This document shows positions 1 to 7,015 of a DNA stretch of 12,331 bases, piece after piece. The stretch lies in the NCBI GenBank assembly GCA_045601465.1, contig JAZRZU010000113.1, forward strand, positions 1 to 12,331. The letters are read 5' to 3'. Below the pieces are notes generated by a model, which was not told where the DNA came from, did not search any database, and was given only the letters and a program-made list of their open reading frames with translations. Each line of letters begins with the position of its first letter. Position 1 is the stretch's first letter. Made by a program: the position numbers and the translations under genes. The DNA comes from RGIG3009 sp045601465 (lineage in GTDB: Bacteria; Bacillota; Clostridia; Oscillospirales; Acutalibacteraceae).

Positions 1-2164
1 CGGCGAATGCCAAGCCTGCCAAGGTGTCCATGATCATGTTTATCCAGAGCATTTGCATGACGGTTACGGGAGCATCAATCCCAATAAACGGCCCGATGAT
101 GGATACCCCCACAGCGCAGAGATTCATCGTTAACTGAAATACAATGAATTTGCGAATACTTTTGAAAATGGTTCTGCCGTATAAAATGGCTTTTGTTATT
201 GATGAAAAATTGTCATCCAGAATCACGATATCGGCCGCTTGTTTGGCTACTTCTGTTCCACTTCCCATTGCGAACCCGACATCTGCTTTTTTGAGAGCCG
301 GTGCATCGTTTACGCCGTCGCCTGTCATACCAACAACAAATCCACATTCTTGCGCTAACCGTACCAAACGACTTTTATCGGAAGGCAGCGCCCGTGCAAC
401 AACCGACAGGGAGGGGAGAATCGCTTTGATCTCATCATCTGTCATGTCGGAAAGTTCAGAACTGGTAAAGATGCTGTTTTCCTCGCCCTGTTTATTCTTA
501 AAAAATCCGGCTGTTCGAGCAATCGCAACGGCGGTTTCTCGGCTATCTCCCGTCATCATAACCACTTGTATACCGGCTTTTTTGACCAGTGAAACCGCAC
601 TTCGTATTTCACTGCGAACTTCATCCCGTAGACCGACAAGACCTAATAAAATAAGGTTTTTTGGGGCGTTTGTCACCGGCTTATCTGAGATGGCCAACAA
701 CAGCACACGCATGGCCTGTTGTTCTAATTGCTTTTGTGCTTTGACAATATCGGCTGTTAGTGGATACACATTCCCGTCCGGTGCTAAACAACGATCGCAG
801 TGCGGCAACAAACGATCGGATGCCCCTTTATAAACGGAAATACAGGATAGCTCGGTTTTGGAAAGTTGCGGGATTTCGCCTGTGAGTTCAACGGCTGACC
901 ATTTTCTATCACTGTCGAATTCAATTTGTCGGCTGACGGTAGCATTTTTATGTAATGGACGGCGATCATGTATATAGGATAAAAGAGCTTTGTCGGTTGC
1001 ATTCCCACCCACAATCTCGCCACCTGAAAAAATGCTGCTTGTGTTATATAAACAAGACAGACGCACACATTCTCCCAATTTCTTTTTTACCATCAAATGG
1101 GAGAGATGAGGGTAGGAATTTCCTTCGGCATCGATAAATACCGAAACTTTGGGCTTGCCTTCGGTTAGAGTGCCGGTTTTGTCTGTGAAAAGCATGGTAA
1201 TACTACCGGATGTTTCGATTCCAACTAATTTGCGAACCAAAACATTGTCCTTTAACATACGGCGCATATTGGAAGACAAGACGACGGTAATCATCATGGG
1301 GAGGCCTTCCGGGACGGCTACCACCACCACCGTGATGGCTAACGTAAGCGCATGAAGAATGTTCGGCATGATAAGCCGAAAGCTGGACAAACATTCAAAA
1401 ATTGCCGGAAGGGAAAAGTTGTTTTTCATTACAACGGCATAAAACAGGTCGGCAAGGCCGACAAGTGCCGCTGCTATGAATCCAATGCCGCTTAACGTCT
1501 TTGCCAAGCCGCCCAGCCGTAATTTCAAAGGGCTTTCCCGTGTCTCCTCCTGTAACTCGTCTGCAACTTGTCCGTAAACGGTTTTATCTCCGACGGTTTC
1601 CACACGCATTATACCTTTGCCTGAACAGACAACACTTCCTCGCAGTAGTTGAGGCGATGAATCCGACGGACGTTTTGTGATTTCTTCACTTTCTCCATTT
1701 AAAGCGGACTGGTCAATGGAAATTTCGCCTTCAATGATGATACCGTCCGCCGGGACACGTTCGCCGCTTTGCAAAAGCACGATATCACCGGTTACGATAT
1801 CATCGATCGGAATGGATTGGACTTGTGCGTTGCGTCGGACTCGGCATCGGATCATACCGGCCTCTTGTTGAAGTTTTTCAAAAGCGGATTCACTGCCATA
1901 TTCCGATAAGGTGGATACAAAAGTTGCCACAAAAACAGCAACCGCAATACCGGCGGTTTCATACCAATCGTGGTTACGAAATAAAAACAAAATATTGATA
2001 CCCAGTGCTGCTAATAGCACTTTGATAATCGGGTCTCCGAAATTACTGAGGAAATGGCTCCAAAATCCTTGCTTTTTCTTATGCGTAAGCGCATTGGAAC
2101 CGTGTTGGTTACGTGAAAGAATTACCTGTTTTTCGGTAAGTCCATCCTTGGAATGATTTTGCAT
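1..2164 (-). CDS. Calcium-translocating P-type ATPase, P2B (PMCA) type, 3' end outside window
   Basis: This membrane pump uses ATP to export Ca2+. It is read continuously for 721 codons from ATG at 2164 to the left edge. The usual length is about 870-900 residues, so the last membrane segments are missing. Visible parts: TM1 about 46-62 and TM2 69-86; actuator loop with NGES 156-159 (TGES in many relatives); TM3 224-245; TM4 270-295 with PEGL 285-288; phosphorylation motif DKTGTLT with Asp328; nucleotide-domain KGA 446-448; hinge TGDGVNDAP 614-622; TM5 about 673-693; TM6 about 702-720. Glu286, Asn709 and Asp713 match calcium site II. In TM5, Asn681 is followed three residues later by Ala684, where two-site SERCA pumps carry Glu. 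This favours the one-calcium P2B class. The start is set by AAAGGAG nine bases upstream. It diverges from spoIIE. Monovalent-cation transport is less likely. Confidence 0.95.
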   Translation of the reverse strand, partial: MQNHSKDGLTEKQVILSRNQHGSNALTHKKKQGFWSHFLSNFGDPIIKVLLAALGINILFLFRNHDWYETAGIAVAVFVATFVSTLSEYGSESAFEKLQQEAGMIRCRVRRNAQVQSIPIDDIVTGDIVLLQSGERVPADGIIIEGEISIDQSALNGESEEITKRPSDSSPQLLRGSVVCSGKGIMRVETVGDKTVYGQVADELQEETRESPLKLRLGGLAKTLSGIGFIAAALVGLADLFYAVVMKNNFSLPAIFECLSSFRLIMPNILHALTLAITVVVVAVPEGLPMMITVVLSSNMRRMLKDNVLVRKLVGIETSGSITMLFTDKTGTLTEGKPKVSVFIDAEGNSYPHLSHLMVKKKLGECVRLSCLYNTSSIFSGGEIVGGNATDKALLSYIHDRRPLHKNATVSRQIEFDSDRKWSAVELTGEIPQLSKTELSCISVYKGASDRLLPHCDRCLAPDGNVYPLTADIVKAQKQLEQQAMRVLLLAISDKPVTNAPKNLILLGLVGLRDEVRSEIRSAVSLVKKAGIQVVMMTGDSRETAVAIARTAGFFKNKQGEENSIFTSSELSDMTDDEIKAILPSLSVVARALPSDKSRLVRLAQECGFVVGMTGDGVNDAPALKKADVGFAMGSGTEVAKQAADIVILDDNFSSITKAILYGRTIFKSIRKFIVFQLTMNLCAVGVSIIGPFIGIDAPVTVMQMLWINMIMDTLAGLAFA

Positions 2165-2172
2165 ACCGACAC

Positions 2173-2179
2173 TCCTTTG
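2173..2179 (-). promoter_or_regulatory. Ribosome binding site of the calcium ATPase gene
   Basis: On the minus strand the sequence reads AAAGGAG, 8 bases before the ATG at 2164. It is a strong match to the anti-Shine-Dalgarno sequence and fixes the start. I could not find a convincing -35/-10 pair for this gene in the 173-base intergenic region. Confidence 0.85.
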
Positions 2180-2244
2180 AATCATCCTGTTCCACCAATA
2201 TATTCACAGCTCGTACAGAATAGACCCCGAAAGAATATGCCATA

Positions 2245-2302
2245 TATCGAGAAAACCTTCTATTTTTCTCTGACGGTATGTGACAGAAAAGACAAGTGGA
2301 CA
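2245..2302. promoter_or_regulatory. Candidate degenerate Spo0A boxes upstream of spoIIE
   Basis: Against the Spo0A box TGTCGAA (reverse TTCGACA), 5-of-7 matches occur at 2245-2251 (forward, TATCGAG) and, in reverse orientation, at 2279-2285 (TGTGACA) and 2296-2302 (GTGGACA). A poorer one is at 2288-2294 (AAAGACA). The GACA cores start at 2282, 2291 and 2299, i.e. spaced 9 and 8 bp. No perfect box is present, and two of them lie inside the promoter spacer, which is not the classic position. A short inverted repeat (GAGAAAA at 2249-2255 with TTTTCTC at 2264-2270) overlaps this area. Confidence 0.3.
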
Positions 2303-2313
2303 AGCTTTATAAT
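2280..2313 (+). promoter_or_regulatory. Probable spoIIE promoter with 22-bp spacer
   Basis: GTGACA (2280-2285, 5 of 6 to the sigma-A -35 consensus) and a perfect TATAAT (2308-2313) are separated by 22 bp instead of about 17. No -35-like hexamer lies at normal spacing. In Bacillus subtilis, spoIIG and spoIIE promoters are known for 21-22-bp spacers and dependence on phosphorylated Spo0A, so the same arrangement here is suggestive. Transcription would start near 2320, about 18 bases before the chosen spoIIE ATG. Confidence 0.6.
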
Positions 2314-2337
2314 GAGAGTACAAGGTGGTGTGTAGGT

Positions 2338-4665
2338 ATGAATATTGTGGACTTAAAATCGGGGACGATTAAACGGCCATGGTGGGAAAACGGTGTGGGA
2401 CGTACAGCGATTGAACTTGTAAGCGGTATCATACTGGGATTACTGTTGCCGAGAGCTTCGGTGTATGGGGGGTTAATGCCCTTTGGTATCGGTTTGACTG
2501 CGGCGGTGACAGGGCCCGGCACAGTGCTGGTCTTTTTGGCAACCTTGATGGGATATTTACTTTGCGGTGCAGCGGTTTCTTTGCGATATGTGGCGGCTTT
2601 GGTAGCAGTAGCGGGAATTCGTTGGGCGGTTAACGGTTTCCATGCCGTTTCACGCTCGATACTGTTTCCTGTAACGGTATCGTTTTCCGGCTTATTGATA
2701 ACGGGTGCGGCTTTGTTACCCGGGGGAGCGTCGTCGCTTGGCGACATACTCACGATTGTAGCCGAAAGTTTGCTCGGTGGAGGATTTGCTTATTTTGCTG
2801 CATTATTGTGGCGTGAGATTCCGTATTGGGGAGAACGACAATTATCCGAGCAAGGCCAACTCAGTGCAATTGTTTTGTCTGCTGTTATTATGATGTCACT
2901 ACTTACCATTCACATTTCGGGAATTTCTCCCGGACGTATTCTTTGCGGTATGATCATTCTTTTGGCAGCAAGATGCGCAAGCGTTACAGGGGGGACATTA
3001 GTCGGCATTTTGATGGGGGCATCGGTTTTATTAGCAACACCGGATATGGCTCATCTGGCTCCTGCGTTTGCATTAGGCGGGGCATTAGCGGGTGTGTTTT
3101 CAGAAAAAGGAAAAGTTGTGTCTTCGCTCATGTATATAGTAGCTGTTGGAATCGCTACCGTTCAAGCAAGCCACGAAACGGTCATTATTATTGGACTGTA
3201 TGAAGCGGTTGCATCCTGTGTATTGTTTTTAGCGATGCCAACGGTAGTCGGTACCGCAATTGAACGAGTCTTTTTAAAAACCAGACAACTGCCCCAGGTG
3301 AAATCTTCTCGTCAGGCGGTGTCATCCAAATTAGCTTTTGCTGCCAAAGCCATGTCAGAGGTAGTCGGTACGGTGGATGCGGTCTCGTGCCAGTTGACGA
3401 CTGTTGCATTGCCGGAAATTAACAATATTTGTCGAGAAGGTACTGATGAAATTTGCCGACATTGCAAAAAACGAGTGGGATGTTGGGAAACGTATTTTTC
3501 GGCTATTATGGATTCGTTAAATCATGCTGTGCCAATTTTGCGTGAAGCAGGGGAGATCACAACAGAAAACATCGGAGGCTTTCTAAAAAACAATTGTCCA
3601 AATACTGAAAAAATTGCTCTTGCTATTACAGCTCGGTATCGAGAATTTTTAGTTCAAGAATCCGCATTTCGTCGATTGCAGGAGTTGCGTAATTCAGTTA
3701 ATGACCAATTTGACAGCATGTCTACCATGTTGTCCGAATTTGCACAAAGGCTCTCCTTTCCGGAGTGGTCCGATACCGATACAGAGAAAAGAATACAAAA
3801 GGTATTGCGAAAAGAAAAGGTGAATGTACAGACCATTTCCTGCCTAGTCAACGACCAAGGACGAATGACGATTGAAATTCTATTAAATGGACGCTATCAA
3901 CCGCATGACAAAGACACTTTTCGAAAAAAATTAAATGAAGAATGTGGCAGACAGTTTTGTTCACCTTTGACGGAGTATGCATCCGGATTAACCCGTATTT
4001 CTTTCGTTGAGAAGCCAAAATATCGGATTGCAGTTGGTGCGGCTCAAATTGCCTGTAAAGGGGAATCCCTTTGCGGCGATTCGTATGAAATTGTGCGTGA
4101 TAATGAAGGACGGCAACTTTTGGTTCTTAGTGATGGGATGGGAAGCGGTGGTTCTGCGGCGGTAGACAGTGCTATGGCTGCTGGACTTGCGGTTCGACTG
4201 CTAAAAGCCGGGTTTGGGTATGAGAGTATGTTGAAAATGGTCAACACTGCTTTAATGACCAAATCCGAGGATGAGAGCTTGGCTACGTTGGATATCGTTG
4301 AAATCAACCTGTTTAACGGCAATACGAGCGTTTTGAAGGCAGGGGCAGGTGCTTCTCTTTTGTATAGCAAAGGGCGTGTTTCTCATATTGAAGATTCTTC
4401 GCTACCGCTGGGTATTTTACGTGACCTTACGTTTGCGCATACGAGGGATAGACTGGTTGAGGGTGATGTTTTCATTGTTATGAGTGATGGCGTTAGCAAT
4501 GGTGGGATAGACTGGGTAGAAGACATGATAAAACTTTTTGATTTGGAGAACGACGGACGGTTGAGTGAACTCGCAACGGCAATTGCTGAAAAAGCACAGG
4601 AGCTTCAAGAAGACGACCCTGACGATATTACCGTGTTAGTTGCCCAAGTTCAAACGGCTATATAA
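2338..4665 (+). CDS. spoIIE: Stage II sporulation protein E, sigma-F-activating PP2C phosphatase
   Basis: In this family the protein sits at the sporulation septum and dephosphorylates SpoIIAA, which frees sigma-F in the forespore. It is 775 residues from ATG 2338, close to the roughly 800 of Bacillus. Residues about 22-315 are a series of around ten hydrophobic segments. A central region follows, starting with a cysteine cluster (Cys365, Cys373, Cys376, Cys382-Trp). The C-terminal third is a PP2C domain with metal-binding aspartates Asp581 (CGDSY), Asp599 (LSDGMGSG), Asp717 (MSDGV) and Asp762 (DDITV). An in-frame ATG at 2296 is open, but it lies upstream of the predicted TATAAT, whereas 2338 has AAGGTGG at 2322-2328, nine bases away. 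It is transcribed alone and ends at a shared terminator. It is intact, and identification is very secure. Confidence 0.97.
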   Translation: MNIVDLKSGTIKRPWWENGVGRTAIELVSGIILGLLLPRASVYGGLMPFGIGLTAAVTGPGTVLVFLATLMGYLLCGAAVSLRYVAALVAVAGIRWAVNGFHAVSRSILFPVTVSFSGLLITGAALLPGGASSLGDILTIVAESLLGGGFAYFAALLWREIPYWGERQLSEQGQLSAIVLSAVIMMSLLTIHISGISPGRILCGMIILLAARCASVTGGTLVGILMGASVLLATPDMAHLAPAFALGGALAGVFSEKGKVVSSLMYIVAVGIATVQASHETVIIIGLYEAVASCVLFLAMPTVVGTAIERVFLKTRQLPQVKSSRQAVSSKLAFAAKAMSEVVGTVDAVSCQLTTVALPEINNICREGTDEICRHCKKRVGCWETYFSAIMDSLNHAVPILREAGEITTENIGGFLKNNCPNTEKIALAITARYREFLVQESAFRRLQELRNSVNDQFDSMSTMLSEFAQRLSFPEWSDTDTEKRIQKVLRKEKVNVQTISCLVNDQGRMTIEILLNGRYQPHDKDTFRKKLNEECGRQFCSPLTEYASGLTRISFVEKPKYRIAVGAAQIACKGESLCGDSYEIVRDNEGRQLLVLSDGMGSGGSAAVDSAMAAGLAVRLLKAGFGYESMLKMVNTALMTKSEDESLATLDIVEINLFNGNTSVLKAGAGASLLYSKGRVSHIEDSSLPLGILRDLTFAHTRDRLVEGDVFIVMSDGVSNGGIDWVEDMIKLFDLENDGRLSELATAIAEKAQELQEDDPDDITVLVAQVQTAI

Positions 4666-4701
4666 AAATATCCCCTCTGCAATAAGCAGAGGGGATATTT
4701 T
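4665..4701. terminator. Bidirectional intrinsic terminator between spoIIE and thrS
   Basis: A perfect 16-bp inverted repeat (4665-4680 with 4686-4701) encloses the loop AATAA. The stem has a GC-rich core (CCCCTCTGC) flanked by A-tracts on one side and T-tracts on the other, so it can act on both strands. It starts on the last base of the spoIIE stop codon and lies 4 bases past the thrS stop, so one hairpin serves both convergent genes. Confidence 0.9.
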
Positions 4702-4705
4702 ACTA

Positions 4706-6640
4706 TTAACGAGCTTTATCTGCCACTTCTTTGAGAGCTTTTGCAATAAAGTCATCCAACGGCATGGTGCCGAGGTCGCCCTCTTTACGAGAACGGACAG
4801 ATACGAGGCCTGCCTCCGCTTCTCGTTCGCCGACGACCAACATATACGGAACTTTTTGTAACTGTGCTTCACGGATCTTATAACCGATTTTTTCGTTACG
4901 GATATCCGTTTCAGCACGGAAACCGTATTTCGTTAACGTATCGGTAATTTCCTGTGCTTTATCCAATAGTTTCTCAGATAACGGCAACACACGGATTTGT
5001 TCCGGTGCCAACCAGAGCGGGAAGGCGCCTGCGTATTTTTCGATCAAATAGGCAAGGGTGCGCTCGTAGCAGCCAAGACTGGTACGATGGATGATATACG
5101 GACGGACTTTTTGGCCGTTTTGATCGGTATATTCCATGTCAAATTGTTCAGCTAACAGTTGGTCAACTTGAATGGTTACGATGGTATCCTCCTTGCCGAA
5201 AACATTGCGGTATTGGATGTCTAATTTGGGGCCATAGAAAGCGGCTTCATCGATACCAATGGTGTAATCAAGACCAAGGTCATCTAAGATTTTGCCCATT
5301 ATACCTTGCGCTTCGTCCCACTGTTCAGGAGTACCGATGTATTTTTCTTTATTATCGGGATCCCATTGAGAAAAACGGAAGGTACAGTCTTCCCACATTC
5401 CAACCGTGTCTAAAACGTGTTTTGCCAGTTCTAAGCATCCTTTAAATTCACTCTCTAATTGGTCAGGACGGAGAATGAGATGCCCTTCTGAAATGGTGAA
5501 TTGGCGAACACGGATAAGGCCGTGCATTTCACCGCTGTCTTCATTACGGAACAGGGTAGAAGTTTCCCCCAGACGCATCGGCAGATCACGATAAGAACGG
5601 GCACGATTTAGAAATACCTGGTATTGGAACGGGCAGGTCATGGGACGCATGGCGAGACATTCTTTGGATTCGTCTGAGGGATCTCCCAACACAAACATAC
5701 CATCCAAATAATGGTCCCAGTGACCGGAAATTTTATAAAGATCACTTTTTGCCATCAGGGGTGTTTTGGTCAACAGATAACCACGTTTTTGTTCTTCGTC
5801 TTCGATCCAACGCTGTAAAAGCTGAACGACACGAGCGCCTTTGGGAAGCAAAATCGGTAATCCTTGACCGATAACGTCTACCGTTGTGAATAATTCCAGT
5901 TCACGACCCAATTTATTGTGGTCACGCTTTTTGGCTTCTTCTAACTGATTTAGGTGTTTTTCTAATTCGGATGCTTTGGGGAACGAGATACCGTAAATGC
6001 GCTGTAACATTTTATTTTTGGAATCGCCACGCCAGTATGCACCCGTTGCACTTAACAACTTAACCGCTTTTAAACGGCCGGTATCCGGAAGATGAGGACC
6101 GGCACACAAATCAACAAAATCTCCCTGACGGTAAAAAGAAATTTCACTATCTTCCGGAAGATTTTGAATCAGCTCAATTTTATATGGCTCATCTGCCATT
6201 TGTGACAACGCATCTTCACGGGATAACGTAAATCGTTCGATGGGTAACGCTTCGTGGATGATTTTTTTCATTTCGGCTTCAATGGCGGACAAATCTTCGG
6301 GAGAAAATCCGGAGGTATGATCAAAATCATAATAGAAGCCGGAGTCAATAGACGGGCCAATGGCAAGCTTTACGGTGGGGTAGAGTCGTTTGATTGCTTG
6401 CGCCATAACGTGAGAGGTTGTGTGCCAGTAAGCTTTTTTTCCGTCATTATCATCAAACGTTAAGATTTCTAACGTACAATCCATCGTTAGAGGGGTACGC
6501 AGATCCACAACCTCACCGTTTACCCGAGCTGCACAGGCAGCGCGGTACAAACCCATGGAAATTTCACGGCAAAGCGTATCGATGGTTGTATTCTCTGCAA
6601 CTTCACGTATGTCTCCGCCTTTTAATGTGATTTTCAGCAT
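4706..6640 (-). CDS. thrS: Threonyl-tRNA synthetase
   Basis: This class II aminoacyl-tRNA synthetase (644 residues) charges tRNA-Thr in the cytoplasm. Domains in order: TGS domain 1-60; editing domain with His73, His77 (HTTSH), Cys179 and His183 (CAGPH); class II catalytic core with zinc ligands Cys336 (MRPMTCP), His387 and His518 (IIHR); anticodon-binding domain from about residue 540. The core is unusual. Where most bacterial enzymes have RVRxFTQDDAH, this one has RVRQFTISEGH (377-387). The usual WQCGTIQ stretch is replaced by an EDTIVTIQ stretch. All zinc ligands are kept, so it should be active. The start at 6640 is fixed by AAAGGAG (6648-6654). The frame stays open to 6742, but that part is T-box leader and terminator. 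It is a single-gene unit controlled by the T-box. Confidence 0.97.
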   Translation of the reverse strand: MLKITLKGGDIREVAENTTIDTLCREISMGLYRAACAARVNGEVVDLRTPLTMDCTLEILTFDDNDGKKAYWHTTSHVMAQAIKRLYPTVKLAIGPSIDSGFYYDFDHTSGFSPEDLSAIEAEMKKIIHEALPIERFTLSREDALSQMADEPYKIELIQNLPEDSEISFYRQGDFVDLCAGPHLPDTGRLKAVKLLSATGAYWRGDSKNKMLQRIYGISFPKASELEKHLNQLEEAKKRDHNKLGRELELFTTVDVIGQGLPILLPKGARVVQLLQRWIEDEEQKRGYLLTKTPLMAKSDLYKISGHWDHYLDGMFVLGDPSDESKECLAMRPMTCPFQYQVFLNRARSYRDLPMRLGETSTLFRNEDSGEMHGLIRVRQFTISEGHLILRPDQLESEFKGCLELAKHVLDTVGMWEDCTFRFSQWDPDNKEKYIGTPEQWDEAQGIMGKILDDLGLDYTIGIDEAAFYGPKLDIQYRNVFGKEDTIVTIQVDQLLAEQFDMEYTDQNGQKVRPYIIHRTSLGCYERTLAYLIEKYAGAFPLWLAPEQIRVLPLSEKLLDKAQEITDTLTKYGFRAETDIRNEKIGYKIREAQLQKVPYMLVVGEREAEAGLVSVRSRKEGDLGTMPLDDFIAKALKEVADKAR

Positions 6641-6660
6641 AACAAATCTCCTTTCAAAAC

Positions 6661-6696
6661 AAAAGCCCCGCCCCTTGATATACCAAGGGGCGGGGC
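6661..6696 (-). terminator. T-box regulatory terminator of thrS
   Basis: GCCCCGCCCCTTG (6665-6677) is perfectly complementary to 6684-6696, giving a 13-bp, very GC-rich stem with a 6-base loop. On the minus strand it is followed by TTTTGTTTTG. It lies between the T-box core and the thrS ribosome binding site, as expected for an attenuator. Confidence 0.93.
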
Positions 6697-6706
6697 ATAG
6701 ATGCCA

Positions 6707-6720
6707 CGCGGTTCCACCCA
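6707..6720 (-). promoter_or_regulatory. T-box antiterminator core sequence
   Basis: The minus strand reads TGGGTGGAACCGCG, 13 of 14 to the consensus AGGGTGGNACCGCG. The bulge TGGA would pair with the tRNA 3' end NCCA where N is U, which predicts a U discriminator base in the cognate tRNA-Thr of this organism. Confidence 0.92.
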
Positions 6721-6908
6721 AGTTTACGAATAAAATTCGCACTCATTACAACCGATAACGGAGTGACCCGTCATTCTTTCACCGAAGTTCCCGAATGCAC
6801 TCAAGGGTGGTAACGCATGCCGTTTCCTTGTATCCTTTTCAGCTGCCGGATACTCTCTGGAAGGAAAGATAGCAAGCGCCGTCCCTCTCATAGTTTTATA
6901 ACAATATC

Positions 6909-6937
6909 ATCCTATCATTATGCTGCTGTTTTGTCAA
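6909..6937 (-). promoter_or_regulatory. Sigma-A promoter of thrS
   Basis: On the minus strand a perfect -35 TTGACA (complement of 6932-6937) is followed after exactly 17 bp by TAGGAT (complement of 6909-6914, 4 of 6). The predicted start near 6902 is just upstream of the first T-box helix. Confidence 0.82.
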
Positions 6938-6954
6938 GAACATTATGAAAAACA

Positions 6955-6983
6955 TTGACTTTGTATCTAATATAAATTACAAT
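6955..6983 (+). promoter_or_regulatory. Sigma-A promoter of the lipoprotein/two-component cluster
   Basis: TTGACT (6955-6960, 5 of 6) and TACAAT (6978-6983, 5 of 6) are separated by exactly 17 bp, in an AT-rich stretch. Transcription would start near 6990, about 26 bases before the GTG start at 7016. It is divergent from the thrS promoter, with the two -35 elements only 17 bp apart. No other promoter is evident further along the cluster. Confidence 0.8.
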
Positions 6984-7015
6984 ATAAACATCTGTATCGA
7001 AAAGGAGGGATTTGC

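Larger units (their letters stand above)
6641..6902 (-). promoter_or_regulatory. T-box riboswitch leader of thrS (threonine, specifier ACC)
   Basis: The leader RNA senses uncharged tRNA-Thr. Read on the minus strand it has a Stem I distal region with GTATCC/GGATAC pairing around a GGCAGCTGAAAA loop, preceded by AGAG. The likely specifier ACC (complement of 6809-6811) is followed by a purine and a CCC helix strand. Next come a paired GAGTG...CACTC element, a small CGAAT/ATTCG hairpin, the T-box TGGGTGGAACCGCG (complement of 6707-6720) and a terminator. ACC is a threonine codon, which agrees with the gene downstream. When uncharged tRNA binds both the specifier and the T-box bulge, the antiterminator should form and thrS be read through. 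The full fold was judged by eye only. Confidence 0.93.

Noticed and set aside
144..833. 229-residue open frame on the plus strand
   Set aside because: It is antisense to the calcium ATPase, whose minus frame contains every P-type ATPase motif. The plus translation is Ser/Thr/Arg-rich with no recognisable domain and no good ribosome binding site.
1320..1336. ACC-repeat run on the plus strand
   Set aside because: It encodes the Val run of TM4 in the ATPase on the other strand and needs no separate explanation.
2165..2279. Promoter for the calcium ATPase
   Set aside because: TATATT- and CATATT-like boxes exist on the minus strand, but the best paired -35 matches only 3 of 6 bases, so I do not annotate one.
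2296..2337. Upstream ATG extending spoIIE by 14 codons
   Set aside because: It would start upstream of the TATAAT at 2308-2313 and has no ribosome binding site, whereas 2338 has AAGGTGG at proper distance.
2307..2753. 148-residue minus-strand frame opposite the start of spoIIE
   Set aside because: It is the complement of the SpoIIE membrane domain; low-complexity Pro/Thr/Ser composition and no domain.
6641..6742. N-terminal extension of ThrRS
   Set aside because: The extension would translate the T-box core and a 13-bp terminator hairpin. A strong ribosome binding site sits right before 6640, where the TGS domain begins.
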